Source: Chryseobacterium phocaeense
GTDB taxonomy: Bacteria > Bacteroidota > Bacteroidia > Flavobacteriales > Weeksellaceae
Assembly: GCF_900169075.1 (NCBI RefSeq)
Contig: NZ_LT827015.1
Coordinates: 2,620,158-2,684,157 of the forward strand
Direction of reading: 5' to 3'
DNA: 64,000 nucleotides
A model generated the notes under the pieces. It saw only the letters and a program-made list of their open reading frames with translations. It did not search any database and was not told the origin of the DNA. Made by a program: the position numbers and the translations under genes. This document shows, piece by piece, positions 14,903 through 24,409 of this stretch; position 1 is the first letter of the stretch, and each line of letters starts with the position of its first letter.

Positions 14903-16648
14903 TTATTTGCTAATACGTGAATACAAATTAACAACCGCCTTTAAAAGCTCATCCATCCCTTCTGCTGATTTCAATGGCGAATATTTCTCCATCTGAATCC
15001 TTTGGGATAAGTTTCTGTATTCTTCAGCAACCGAAGATCCTTTTTTGTTTTCCAGAAATGCTCTGAAATCTTCTGAAGAAGTCTGGTTATACTGCTTTTT
15101 CAGATCAAGATCCATTTCTTCCAGCGTATCAAAGAACTTAGCATAATCCCCGTTATCCTTCAGATTTTCAAGATAGCTGAAATAATCGTTTATGTCTGTC
15201 TTTAATTTTTCTCTGATCTCTCTTTCCGTTTCAGCCACAGAGCCAAGCGGTTTTGGTGATGCCGTTTCTCTAACAAGTGTTCGTTTTTTTTGCCAGGTCT
15301 TAAATAGCAGATAAACTATTAATAATCCTACAAGAATGGCAATATTGGTTAAAAGTATATTCCAGTGGAATTTACTCTTCTCTTTTACTTTAAGGGTAGT
15401 AGTTTTCAGAACCGGGGTATTTACCGTCTCCAAAAGGGTGTTGGTATATTCATTCACCTTTTCAACTGTGGTACGGGATTCCAGAATCTGGTCGTGGGAA
15501 AATGCATTCAGGGCAAGTGTTTTCTGCCCCAGGTCTACATATTCACGGCTGGCCGGGTCAAAGAAAGCAAACTGCTCGGTCTGTATAGAAATTGCGCCGG
15601 GCTTTTTAGGAACCACCACATAATTGGCGAAGATTTCCCCTTTCATTCCCGTTGTTCCGGGAGCAACTTTAGAGGTGATCTTTGGAGCAAAAACTTCGTA
15701 GTCCGGGGATGAAACGATCTTCGGAAGGTACATATCAGGAAGATTTCCTTCTCCAGAAACTTTTACAATCACATGAACCGGTTTTTCAACCTCTACCTTT
15801 TCCTTTGAAGCATTATAAACATTCACACTGAAGTTCCCCACTGCATTTTTAAAACACTCAGGTGATCCTTCAGGGAGCTTTTTTACATTCAGCTTTACTT
15901 TATTGGAAACAATTTTGTTTTTATTGGAATAAGAGCTTACTGACGCTGATACGGAAGGAACCTCCACATATCCTGCCTCATTCGGGAATACCATAAACAC
16001 CGCTAAAATCTGGGAAGCCATATTTCCGGCTCCCGTAGGATCTATTTCAGATTTATTCATGCTGATCGGATGCACATTGATATTATCCTGATGCGGAAGA
16101 CGAACATCCTTCACTTTTCTGAAGTTGTCCATGCTTTTGGAATACACTCTCAGCACAGCTACCGTTGGCTGATCCTGGTAGATCTCCCGGTCTTCTATCT
16201 CCATATTGAGATACACCTCATTGGAAACATTGCCGGCAAGAGACCTCCTGTCTATAATGTCTTTGATGTTGACATCAAAAGGTTCTGTTTTGTAGATCCT
16301 GTTATTAACGGTTACCAGTACGGAACCGATTTTAATTTTCCCTTTTTTCTTAGGCTCAAGGGCAATTCTGGATACTTTCTGGGTAATCAGGGTGTTGGTA
16401 GCCGGATCAATAACGGTATTGGTTACGGATCCGCTTCCTATAATATTGAATTTTGAAAGGTCAGGAAGCTGAAAACGGGTTTGCGGCTCAAGATCTATCC
16501 CGTTAAGCTCCAGCACGATCGTAAGATTTACAATATCCTTTCCGTTGTATTCTGCTTTATCAGATTCCATGAAAAGGTTTACCTGTCCGTAAGAAATTAC
16601 GGATGCAAAAATAAATAGTATGTAAATCAGTTTCTGCTGCATCACCAA
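14903..16648 (-). CDS. batD: BatD family membrane protein
   Basis: A 581-residue envelope protein and last gene of the Bat cluster. A signal peptide ends near VISYG-Q. Several Ig-like beta domains follow (DLSKFNIIGSGSVTNT, KPVHVIVKVSGEGNLPDMYLP), then one membrane helix around residue 435 (ILLTNIAILVGLLIVYLLF) and a cytoplasmic helical tail. The gene order BatA-BatB-TPR-BatD identifies it. Its start overlaps the TPR gene; the third codon is also ATG (16642) and is an equally likely start. The Bat complex is linked to aerotolerance and stress resistance in Bacteroides and Leptospira; the molecular function is not settled. Confidence 0.9.
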   Translation of the reverse strand: MVMQQKLIYILFIFASVISYGQVNLFMESDKAEYNGKDIVNLTIVLELNGIDLEPQTRFQLPDLSKFNIIGSGSVTNTVIDPATNTLITQKVSRIALEPKKKGKIKIGSVLVTVNNRIYKTEPFDVNIKDIIDRRSLAGNVSNEVYLNMEIEDREIYQDQPTVAVLRVYSKSMDNFRKVKDVRLPHQDNINVHPISMNKSEIDPTGAGNMASQILAVFMVFPNEAGYVEVPSVSASVSSYSNKNKIVSNKVKLNVKKLPEGSPECFKNAVGNFSVNVYNASKEKVEVEKPVHVIVKVSGEGNLPDMYLPKIVSSPDYEVFAPKITSKVAPGTTGMKGEIFANYVVVPKKPGAISIQTEQFAFFDPASREYVDLGQKTLALNAFSHDQILESRTTVEKVNEYTNTLLETVNTPVLKTTTLKVKEKSKFHWNILLTNIAILVGLLIVYLLFKTWQKKRTLVRETASPKPLGSVAETEREIREKLKTDINDYFSYLENLKDNGDYAKFFDTLEEMDLDLKKQYNQTSSEDFRAFLENKKGSSVAEEYRNLSQRIQMEKYSPLKSAEGMDELLKAVVNLYSRISK

Positions 16649-17400
16649 TCTTTTTCGTTGCTCTGCGGCACCGAATAAGAATTCTTATTTAAGATTTTTC
16701 TGGCGGTTTCTTTTTCTTTTTCGCTTACTTTATCTAATATGGCATTTTCAAGGTTTTTCGGCAATTTTCCTTCATCATTCTGGTTGTCTTTCGGAGTATC
16801 TCCCTTATCACTTTTCCCTTCATTCTGCTGGCCGCTTCCCTGATCCTGCTTTTGATCTTTTTTGTCGCCTTTCTGATCATCATTTTTATTCTGATCATTA
16901 CCTCCGCCGCCTTTTCCAGAGTTATTCTGTTCGTTTTTTTGCTGTTGTTGCTTTTCTTTTTCTTTCAGCTTGGCAATTTCATAATTTTTCCGGGTTACCT
17001 CGCTATAAGGATTCTGCTTCAGGGCCTTCTTATAAAAATCCGCCGCCTTTTCCGGCTGGTTCATCTGCATATAAGCATTTCCGAGGTTATGAAGAGCAGC
17101 TGTTTTATCCGGCAGGGTTTGGGCAAGCTTTTGGGCTTTGTCGAATTCTGCCTTAGCCTCTTCATATTTTTTACTTTTATACAAGGCATTCCCCAGGTTA
17201 TAATGCGCTGTAAAATCCTTTTCATTGTTTTTTAAAGCCTCCATATACTTGGAAGACGCTCCATCATAGTCTTTACCATTAAATTTCTGATTGCCTTCAT
17301 ACACTAAAGTCCTGTAATTTTCCTGCCCCGAAACGAAGTTTGAGAAGGAGAAAGCAATAAGAAACGATAAAAAAATGATTTTAGTATTCATCAACTGCAA
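16642..17400 (-). CDS. BatC/BatE-type tetratricopeptide protein
   Basis: 252 residues: signal peptide, then three TPR-like units (FTAHYNLGNALYKSKKYEEA, ALHNLGNAYMQMNQPEKAAD and flanks) to about residue 135. A very polar low-complexity region follows (Q/K/N/G/D-rich, about residues 150-205), then a short conserved end with AILDKVSEKEKETARKIL. It lies between batB and batD. It is probably the periplasmic scaffold joining the VWA proteins. The start may be MNTKIIF, three codons downstream. Confidence 0.88.
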   Translation of the reverse strand: MQLMNTKIIFLSFLIAFSFSNFVSGQENYRTLVYEGNQKFNGKDYDGASSKYMEALKNNEKDFTAHYNLGNALYKSKKYEEAKAEFDKAQKLAQTLPDKTAALHNLGNAYMQMNQPEKAADFYKKALKQNPYSEVTRKNYEIAKLKEKEKQQQQKNEQNNSGKGGGGNDQNKNDDQKGDKKDQKQDQGSGQQNEGKSDKGDTPKDNQNDEGKLPKNLENAILDKVSEKEKETARKILNKNSYSVPQSNEKDW

Positions 17401-17492
17401 AATTATTCGTTTATATGTTAATAAACAGGCTTTTATTTGTTAAAGTTCGGTTAAAGTATTATTTAAAATCTTGATAAACAATAGATAAAAAT

Positions 17493-18500
17493 CTATATAT
17501 TAAAATCTTTTTTAGGATTCAATATATAAATTAAAAAGAAAAAGAAAATAGATACGATTAAAAAATATTGATAATAGTGATTCGCGTTTTGGGATCTCAC
17601 CAAAGTCTGTGCAGAAGAAGACTTTTTGTTCATGGCATCGATGATTTTATCCGGAGCTTCATTGATGTTGTTTCCGTCTATATAATCTCCTCCTGTGGAT
17701 TCCGCCATTTTTTTAAGGGCTTCAGTCTGTCTTTTGGAGATCACCGTACTGCCATCCATATCGGTCTTGTAGCCCATCAGCTGCCCGAATACATATTCCG
17801 GCACAGGTGCTCCTTCATCTGTTCCTATCCCAACCGATGTGATGGAAATTCCTTCTTTATTGGCCAGCCTGATCGCCGCATTGTCATTTCCTTCATTATC
17901 TTCCCCGTCACTCAGCAGGATTATTTTTCTTGAACCTTTACTGACGTTTTTAAACTTTTCTGCCGCAGCCTGCATCCCCTTCAGAAAATCAGTTCCCTGG
18001 ATCTTCATCGAACTTGTTTCCACCGCACTGATGTAGGTTTCCGCCGAACCGTAATCTGTGGTAAGCGGCATAATAGAAACCGCTTCACCTGCAAAAATCA
18101 CAATTCCGATCTTATCATTCTTCATCTTCTGCATGGTGTTGATCATCAGATTTTTGGCTTCCACCAGACGGCTGGGGTCAATATCTTCCGCATTCATCGA
18201 ATTGGATACATCCAGCATAAAGATAACATTGTTCAGTTTCTGGTTGGTTTTCACCTCCTCCGAACCGTTCAGAAGATCGATGATGGAAAAGATCAGGAAA
18301 AGCGTTCCCAAAAGATATAATGCCGGGAAAATTTTCACAAACCCGGATCTGTTTTCAAACAACTGATCATGAAAACGGCTGTCTGCAAAGATTTCTCTTC
18401 TTTTCTTTTTCCATCTCAGAAAACGGATCAGGAAGAACGAAAGCAGCGGCAACAGCAGCAGCAAAAGTAAATACCAGTAATTTCCCAGGGACCAACTCAT
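17493..18500 (-). CDS. batB: BatB von Willebrand factor A membrane protein
   Basis: 335 residues with two N-terminal membrane helices, a VWA domain with a complete MIDAS (DVSNSMNAEDI, then TTDYGSAET and LLSDGEDNEG), and a C-terminal membrane helix (YYQYFLIVSIFFFFLIYIL). Its start shares one base with the batA stop, so translation is coupled. A 92-bp AT-rich gap separates it from the TPR gene. Confidence 0.92.
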   Translation of the reverse strand: MSWSLGNYWYLLLLLLLPLLSFFLIRFLRWKKKRREIFADSRFHDQLFENRSGFVKIFPALYLLGTLFLIFSIIDLLNGSEEVKTNQKLNNVIFMLDVSNSMNAEDIDPSRLVEAKNLMINTMQKMKNDKIGIVIFAGEAVSIMPLTTDYGSAETYISAVETSSMKIQGTDFLKGMQAAAEKFKNVSKGSRKIILLSDGEDNEGNDNAAIRLANKEGISITSVGIGTDEGAPVPEYVFGQLMGYKTDMDGSTVISKRQTEALKKMAESTGGDYIDGNNINEAPDKIIDAMNKKSSSAQTLVRSQNANHYYQYFLIVSIFFFFLIYILNPKKDFNI

Positions 18501-19492
18501 CAGCTTAAAAATTTATAGATTACCCATCGCAATAACGCATCAAAGAACAGCATTCCCAATGCGATCCAAAGGAAGATTTTAAAATACTCATCATAATTGT
18601 ACAGCTTGGAAACCTTGATATCAGATTTTTCCAGCTCATTGATCTCATCGTAGACCTCCTCCAGACTGCTGTTGGAAGTGGCTCGGAAATATTTTCCGCC
18701 TGTGGTCTGTGCTACTTCTCTCAATGTATTTTCATCAATGGTCACAGCCGTTTCCGTGAAAATAAGGTCTCCGAAAATATCCTGTGAAGTAGGCATCAGG
18801 GCAAAACCGTTGGTTCCTATCCCGATGGAGTATACTTTAATATTATTGTTTTTGGCCAGTTCTGCAGCCAGTTGCGGCGGTATCGCATTCTGAATATTGC
18901 TAACCCCGTCAGTCATCAGAATCACCACCTTACTTTTAGCTTTGCTTTTTATCAGGTGATTTACAGCTACGGAAAGTCCTTCCCCAATAGCGGTTCCGGG
19001 CTCAAGACCTGCAGAATTAAGGTTTTTAATTTCATCAATTACGACCTGATGATCGGAGGTTACCGGTACTTTTGTAAAGGCTTCGGCAGCATAGGCTACC
19101 ACACCAATCCTGTCATTCGGGCGCTTCTGGACAAATTTTACGGCGATATCTTTCAGTGCGGTAATCCTGTCCGGACTAAGGTCTTTGGCGAGCATACTCA
19201 GGGAAACGTCTACAGAAAGCATAATATCCACCCCTTTCGTATCATCCCTGTCCTGGGAAACCGTAAAGGTTCTGGGCCTTGCCATCGCAATGATCAGCGC
19301 CGAAAGGATAATGTATTTCGAGATTTTGAGCAGGGCAAGCACAGCACGTATGCCCCCGCTGTCTTCCATATGGCTAACGGTGGGAACTTTTATCCCTTTT
19401 TTCTTCTTTCCGCTTACATCCTTTACAAGAAGCGGAATGAACAGCAGAAAAAGCAGCAGGAACCACGGACTGTAAAATTCAAAATTAAACAT
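18500..19492 (-). CDS. batA: BatA von Willebrand factor A membrane protein
   Basis: 330 residues, same layout as BatB: an N-terminal membrane anchor (FYSPWFLLLFLLFIPLLV), a VWA domain with MIDAS residues in DVSLSMLAKDLSPDR, VTSDHQ and LMTDGVSNIQ, and a C-terminal helix (IFLWIALGMLFFDALLRWVI). The start overlaps the upstream gene by 8 bp. BatA and BatB are thought to form a heteromeric membrane complex driven by the MoxR ATPase. Confidence 0.92.
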   Translation of the reverse strand: MFNFEFYSPWFLLLFLLFIPLLVKDVSGKKKKGIKVPTVSHMEDSGGIRAVLALLKISKYIILSALIIAMARPRTFTVSQDRDDTKGVDIMLSVDVSLSMLAKDLSPDRITALKDIAVKFVQKRPNDRIGVVAYAAEAFTKVPVTSDHQVVIDEIKNLNSAGLEPGTAIGEGLSVAVNHLIKSKAKSKVVILMTDGVSNIQNAIPPQLAAELAKNNNIKVYSIGIGTNGFALMPTSQDIFGDLIFTETAVTIDENTLREVAQTTGGKYFRATSNSSLEEVYDEINELEKSDIKVSKLYNYDEYFKIFLWIALGMLFFDALLRWVIYKFLS

Positions 19493-20387
19493 CCTTTCTT
19501 AAGTTTTCAAATTCCAAATCCTTTGATGATCTCTTCACAAAATCCCGGATGTCTGCAAAATCTTTTTCCATGGTCACCTGATCTGGGAAGGTTTTTGCAA
19601 ATTTCACCAGATCTCCCCTTAAAAATACCTCTTCCACAATCTTCTCGTTTTCCTGAGAAATGGTATTGTTCCTTTTCATCACGTCAATAAGATCGTCTGT
19701 AAGCAGAACATCCGCAGGAAGATGATATTGTTTTGTAATAAATGTCCTTGATATTTCTATTAATTCAACATAGAACAAACGGAAGTTCCCGCTTTCAATG
19801 TATTTTTTCTTTTTCAGGGAATCCAGTTCCTTTAGCGTGTGATTGGTAGCCACCACAGGCGAGCTTTTGGATTTTCTGCCCCATTTGACGAACATGACAA
19901 TGGCAATAATCAATGCAATAACTGCCAGAGCAGCAAGAATATAAAATTTATAAAGTTCCCAGTAATCCTGGGTTTCAAGCTTTACTTCCTTATTATTCAT
20001 GATATCATTGATCTGGTCTGCCTTTTGGGCGGTATTGATGACATCAATTTCGTAAGGAATGGTTTTTAAAATTTTCCCGCCTACATTAAATTCCAGTTCA
20101 GGAATGGTAAATTTCCCCTCTTCATAGACTGAAAATTCAATTTTTCTTTCGTAGGAATTCTGGTTCTGCCCGATGCTGTCCTTAATTTCCTCAAAATGGA
20201 AAGGAAGCAGCTCATTTTTAGGGGCAGCAGTGACCTGCATCTCGTGAATATTGTTTATTTTAATAACAAGATGATTTACTTCACCCAATGCAAGGGTTTT
20301 CTTCTCAAGATTGGAAGAAAGGATCTGTGAAAAAGCATGTCCACAGATTAAAAAAGAAAGTATGAATATTATTTTTTTCAATTTCAA
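19485..20387 (-). CDS. Bat-operon membrane protein (BatX-like), function unknown
   Basis: 300 residues: signal peptide (ending GHAFS-Q), a beta-rich periplasmic domain with FSVYEEGKFTIPELEFNVGG, one membrane helix around residue 155 (YILAALAVIALIIAIVMFV), and a cytoplasmic helical region (FRLFYVELIEISRTFITKQY). This topology between DUF58 and BatA matches the variable protein seen at this place in other Bacteroidota Bat clusters. The name is by position only. Confidence 0.75.
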   Translation of the reverse strand: MKLKKIIFILSFLICGHAFSQILSSNLEKKTLALGEVNHLVIKINNIHEMQVTAAPKNELLPFHFEEIKDSIGQNQNSYERKIEFSVYEEGKFTIPELEFNVGGKILKTIPYEIDVINTAQKADQINDIMNNKEVKLETQDYWELYKFYILAALAVIALIIAIVMFVKWGRKSKSSPVVATNHTLKELDSLKKKKYIESGNFRLFYVELIEISRTFITKQYHLPADVLLTDDLIDVMKRNNTISQENEKIVEEVFLRGDLVKFAKTFPDQVTMEKDFADIRDFVKRSSKDLEFENLRKDV

Positions 20388-20427
20388 ATACTAATGGTTA
20401 AAGACCGCAGTCTTTGTTGTTTAAATT

Positions 20428-21291
20428 TTACTTCTTCTGGAAATAATTATATAACAGCCTTGAATAATCCGCGCCGGTGCTGATATTCATAAAACTGGCC
20501 GAACTGTTGGCAAAATCTTCTTCCAGAGCCCGGACTTTCTGTTTCTGGGCTTCGGCAAAGGTATATCTCCATCTTGCACTGGACGTATTTGCCCAAACTT
20601 CTTTTCCTGTTTCGGCGTCATATAAAAGCGCATAGCCCACGTCAGGAATTTCATTGTCCTTTTCATCATAAATCCTCATGCCCAGCAGCTGATGCTTTTT
20701 TGAAGCCACACGCAGCATTTTGGAGTCATATTCATCTTCAAAATCTGAAAACAGGAATACCAGGGATTTCCTTTTAAAAATGCCCATCATGTATTCCATC
20801 GCTTTATCAATCTTCGAAATAGCCGGAACATAATCAGCTGTCAATATATTGCTGATGATGGAAAGAATATGCTTTCTGCCTTTCTGCGGCGGAATCACTT
20901 TATACACTTTATCTGCAAACAGGATCAGCCCTACTTTATCATTATTTCCGGCAGCCGAAAAACCCAGGCTTGCAGCGATCTCCGCCACATATTCCCTTTT
21001 CAGCTGGCCTTTGGTGCCGTAATCCATGGATGCGGAAATATCTACCAGAATCATCATCGTGAGCTCTCTTTCCTCCTCCATTACTTTGACGAACGGCTCC
21101 CGGAAACGGGCGGTTTTATTCCAGTCGATTCTCCGGATCTCATCCCCAAACTGGTACGGACGGACTTCTGAGAACGTCATCCCCTGCCCTTTAAAAGCAC
21201 TGTGATACTGCCCCATAAGCGAAGCCTCCGTCTTTTTTCTGGTCCGGATTTCTATCTGCTTTACTTTTTTTACAATATCTTTTATTTCCAT
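20428..21291 (-). CDS. DUF58 domain-containing protein of the Bat/MoxR cluster
   Basis: 287-residue cytoplasmic protein. The DUF58 signature is visible as VRPYQFGDEIRRIDWNKTAR and EERELTMMILVDISASM, a VWA-like fold with a DxSxS metal site. It nearly always accompanies MoxR ATPases and is thought to be their partner or adaptor. A 66-bp gap to the upstream GNAT gene contains a CTAACTTCTATTTTCTAACT repeat word. Confidence 0.92.
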   Translation of the reverse strand: MEIKDIVKKVKQIEIRTRKKTEASLMGQYHSAFKGQGMTFSEVRPYQFGDEIRRIDWNKTARFREPFVKVMEEERELTMMILVDISASMDYGTKGQLKREYVAEIAASLGFSAAGNNDKVGLILFADKVYKVIPPQKGRKHILSIISNILTADYVPAISKIDKAMEYMMGIFKRKSLVFLFSDFEDEYDSKMLRVASKKHQLLGMRIYDEKDNEIPDVGYALLYDAETGKEVWANTSSARWRYTFAEAQKQKVRALEEDFANSSASFMNISTGADYSRLLYNYFQKK

Positions 21292-21357
21292 AGTATGTGG
21301 TGGGTTTGGAATCCGGGATCTTCCTTCTTCCCTCTCCCATCCTCTAACTTCTATTTT

Positions 21358-21816
21358 CTAACTCTTCAATTCAATCGACACATTCAGCCATTCATTATCA
21401 AATTTCGGGCTGTATTTCTTATAAAAATTAATGGCCGGTTCATTCCAGTGCAATACCTGGAACACCATACCGCTGTATTGATTTGATTTTCCGTATTCCA
21501 GGGTAGCCTCAAACAAGAGTTTTCCGATCTGCTTTCCCCTCATTTTTTCGGTCACGACAAGATCTTCAAGATACAATCTTCTTCCTTTCCAGGTTGAAAA
21601 TCTGTCATAATATAAGGATATTCCTACAATCTCGCCATTCAATTCAGCGACAAAAGCTCCCCAGACCGGCGATTTTCCAAAGCCGTCTTCGATAAATTCA
21701 TCTAAGGTTAAAGTCACTTCATGAAGTGCTTTTTCGTATTCTGCAAGTTCAAGGATCAGCTGCAGCATAGGTGCGCAATCTTCCTGAACAGCTTTTCTGA
21801 TGACCACTTCACTCAT
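21358..21816 (-). CDS. GNAT family N-acetyltransferase inside the Bat operon
   Basis: 152-residue acetyl-CoA-dependent acyltransferase related to the spermidine/thialysine acetyltransferase group. Visible are the N-terminal IRKAVQEDCAPMLQLILELA, YEKALHEVTLTLDEFIEDGF, beta-strand YLEDLVVTEKMRGKQIG (acetyl-CoA binding loop) and GMVFQVLHWNEPAINFYKK near the end. Its start overlaps the moxR stop (TAATG), so it is translationally coupled to a gene with which it has no known functional link. The substrate, perhaps a polyamine or lysine analogue, is inferred from family resemblance. Confidence 0.88.
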   Translation of the reverse strand: MSEVVIRKAVQEDCAPMLQLILELAEYEKALHEVTLTLDEFIEDGFGKSPVWGAFVAELNGEIVGISLYYDRFSTWKGRRLYLEDLVVTEKMRGKQIGKLLFEATLEYGKSNQYSGMVFQVLHWNEPAINFYKKYSPKFDNEWLNVSIELKS

Positions 21817-22820
21817 TACGGTGCCTGGATTTTCGCTAAAATTCTGTTGACGATCTCTTCTGCTGAAATCTCTTCTGCTTCAGCTTCGAAAGTAAGACCA
21901 ATCCGGTGTCTCAATACATCCTGAGCCAGTGCTTTTACATCTTCCGGAATCACAAAAGCCCTTCCCTTCAGAAATGCATAGGTTCTGGACGCAATCGCAA
22001 GGTTGATAGAGGCTCTTGGAGAAGCTCCGAAGCCGATATAATTTTTAAGCTCGGAAAGTCCGTAATTTTCAGGATAACGGGTCGCAAAAACCATATCCAG
22101 GATATATTTTTCAATCTTTTCATCCAGGTAAATCTGGTTGATCAGTTCTTTGGCGTCTACAATATCCTGTAATGCGATCACTGGTTTAATGACCGGTTGA
22201 TGGGAAGTGGAAACCATTCTCATTACCGTTCTTTCATCTTCGAAATTCGGGTAATCTATCTTACATTTCAGCATAAAACGATCGCTCTGAGCTTCCGGCA
22301 GTAAATAGGTTCCTTCCTGATCAATCGGGTTTTGGGTGGCCAGTACCAGAAACGGTTTGGGAAGTTTCATGGTTTCATCACCAATCGTTACCTGCTTTTC
22401 CTGCATCACCTCCAGCAAAGCCGATTGTACTTTTGCAGGGGCACGGTTGATCTCATCCGCCAACACAAAATTAGCGAAAACAGGACCTTTTTTTATAGAA
22501 AAATCATTGTCTTTGATATTGAAGATCATAGTCCCTACGACATCCGCAGGAAGCAGATCCGGAGTAAACTGTATCCTGGAAAACTCACCGTGAACGGCTT
22601 CAGCCAGGGTTTTGATCGCTAAAGTCTTTGCCAGTCCCGGCACCCCTTCCAAAAGAATGTGTCCGTTACCCAAAAGTCCTACCAGAAGGCGGTCTATCAT
22701 ATATTCCTGTCCAATGATCGCTTTGTTGATTTCCTGCCTCAGAAGCGAAAACAAGTAGTTTTTTTCTTTTACTTTTTCCGTCAACTGGCGGATATCTTCG
22801 GCTTGATACGTATCTGACAT
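21816..22820 (-). CDS. MoxR family AAA+ ATPase
   Basis: 334-residue ATPase, first gene of the Bat cluster. Walker A lies in LLEGVPGLAKTLAIKTLA, Walker B in FVLADEINRAPAK, sensor 1 in LVLATQNPIDQEGTYLLPEA, and the C-terminal lid in GFGASPRASINLAIASRTYA. MoxR proteins act as chaperones that load metals or assemble VWA-protein complexes. Here the targets are presumably BatA and BatB (inference from operon). No clear TAnnTTTG was found upstream. Confidence 0.94.
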   Translation of the reverse strand: MSDTYQAEDIRQLTEKVKEKNYLFSLLRQEINKAIIGQEYMIDRLLVGLLGNGHILLEGVPGLAKTLAIKTLAEAVHGEFSRIQFTPDLLPADVVGTMIFNIKDNDFSIKKGPVFANFVLADEINRAPAKVQSALLEVMQEKQVTIGDETMKLPKPFLVLATQNPIDQEGTYLLPEAQSDRFMLKCKIDYPNFEDERTVMRMVSTSHQPVIKPVIALQDIVDAKELINQIYLDEKIEKYILDMVFATRYPENYGLSELKNYIGFGASPRASINLAIASRTYAFLKGRAFVIPEDVKALAQDVLRHRIGLTFEAEAEEISAEEIVNRILAKIQAP

Positions 22821-23116
22821 AACTTTAATTAAAAATAAGTGGTAAATTTCTAATAAATACTGGCATTAATCAACATAATGAATGCCATTTTTAAGTTAAA
22901 GTTTGTTAAATATTCCGCGACCGTAGTGAAATTGGAATTATGGATGTGAATAGTCAATTCTGCTTCGCAGGTCAATGGTGAATTGTCTGGGTGTAAAATT
23001 CATCATTGACAATTGACCATTCACAACTTCTCAATGTGAATGGTCAATTTTGCTACGCAAGTCAATAGTGAATGATCACGGTGGAAAATTCACTATTGAC
23101 CATTCACTATTCACCT
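22821..23116. other. Intergenic region upstream of moxR
   Basis: About 120 bases of AT-rich sequence that must contain the moxR-bat promoter, then the double palindrome at 22943-23115. No ORF. Confidence 0.6.
22943..23115. repeat. Two tandem copies of the GTGAATGGTCAATT palindrome
   Basis: Each copy (about 22943-23035 and 23034-23115) starts with GTGAATAGTCAATT or GTGAATGGTCAATT, passes through TGCTTCGCAGGTCAAT or TGCTACGCAAGTCAAT, and ends with the inverted complement ATTGACCATTCAC. Each can fold into a long hairpin. Related single copies are at 57186-57290 and 59728-59829. It fills the space between the moxR promoter region and the end of the next minus-strand gene. Confidence 0.85.
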
Positions 23117-24409
23117 TTAAAGTTTCGTAATTTTAATTGTAAATACATTTTCCGGCATATCCACCGTCTCTTCGTAGGCTCCGACATTAATAAAATACTC
23201 GGTTCCGGCGGTTGTTGTGAACGTATATGTTTCCGCAGCTCCACCGCCACCGGCGTCCACTGCTTTTATACAGGTAAAATTACCGCATGATCCGCTGTAA
23301 ATATCCATCTGAGGATCGTAAGTACTGCCTGCAGGCATGGTGATCCCTACGGTAAACTGTCCTCCGTCTCCTGTAAATTTAAACCAGGTTCCGTCATTCA
23401 TCGCGTCTGCACATGATGTAATGAATCCTGCATTGTTTGTAGCGGACATCGCATCGCTCTGAGTGTATTCATAAGGGAACACTGAAGCTACAAAAGCTCC
23501 TGAACATGCATCATTGGCTGGGATTGGCGGAATGGTTTTAAACATGATATCTGCACAGCCCGAAGATTCAACACTTCCTGAAACTGAAGAAATTCTCAAA
23601 TAATAAGTAGTATTATAATTAAGCGCTGTGGGCGGAGTAAAATTATTCCCAGTCACCACCTGGTTGACAACATCCGTAGCTCCCGCAGTTGTTCCGACTG
23701 AAACTCTGTAGGAATCAGCGCCTGAAGCGGCAAACCATTTGAAATTCGGGGTTAAAGTAACAAACTGCGCATTGTTCGCTGGAAACTGCACAAAAGGACA
23801 TGCCGGCGTAGGTTTTGGGGCCAATCCTAAAATACTGATCGCTGATTTATAATCCGCTCTGATTCCTCCCGGCGGCGCTGCAGGATCAACAACTGCAAGA
23901 TCTCCTTTATAGAATAACGTGGAATTCGGAAGATGGTTATATACATGAAAAGCCTCATCAAAATTATTAATATCAATACTTTGAGTGTTTTCTTTTGCTG
24001 CGATTACCAGGTTATCAGTATTATTATAAGCAAAAGGTATGTTAAAAGTGACATCCACTTTACCGTTGGTGGCGGTCACCGTTCCTGCAAAAACCTGGGT
24101 CAGCTGAGCTGCAGGAATCCAGTCCGTACCGGATGTAAATGCGGTTTTCGTAGTGTGTCCGAGATAAACGGTCCAGTTTGAGGATTCCGTAATGGTGGCT
24201 GAAGGATCTGCATAAAAGGATAAACCTGTAATATTTCCTGCAGCATCGGCATTAATCTCCTGCTTAAGGTAAATCTGCTGAACATATGAATAGGAAAAGA
24301 AACTACTTATGGGTGCGGTTCCCACGCCCGTGCTTCCAATATTAATATTTATTTGGGCATTGAACGCCGACACTATCAACAATAGGGATAAAAGTAAAGT
24401 TTTTTTCAT
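23117..24409 (-). CDS. Secreted protein with fibronectin-III-like domain, function unknown
   Basis: 430-residue exported protein. Signal peptide MKKTLLLSLLLIVSAFNA-Q; an N-terminal beta domain (about residues 20-190); a fibronectin-III-like domain (VTLTPNFKWFAASGADSYRV to TYYLRISSVSG); and a C-terminal jelly-roll-like domain (DGTWFKFTGDGGQFTVGI, DPQMDIYSGSC, GTEYFINVGAY). Such domains occur in cell-surface adhesins and proteases of Bacteroidota. No type IX sorting domain is recognisable at the C-terminus, which ends in FTIKITKL. The specific role is unknown. Confidence 0.75.
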   Translation of the reverse strand: MKKTLLLSLLLIVSAFNAQININIGSTGVGTAPISSFFSYSYVQQIYLKQEINADAAGNITGLSFYADPSATITESSNWTVYLGHTTKTAFTSGTDWIPAAQLTQVFAGTVTATNGKVDVTFNIPFAYNNTDNLVIAAKENTQSIDINNFDEAFHVYNHLPNSTLFYKGDLAVVDPAAPPGGIRADYKSAISILGLAPKPTPACPFVQFPANNAQFVTLTPNFKWFAASGADSYRVSVGTTAGATDVVNQVVTGNNFTPPTALNYNTTYYLRISSVSGSVESSGCADIMFKTIPPIPANDACSGAFVASVFPYEYTQSDAMSATNNAGFITSCADAMNDGTWFKFTGDGGQFTVGITMPAGSTYDPQMDIYSGSCGNFTCIKAVDAGGGGAAETYTFTTTAGTEYFINVGAYEETVDMPENVFTIKITKL

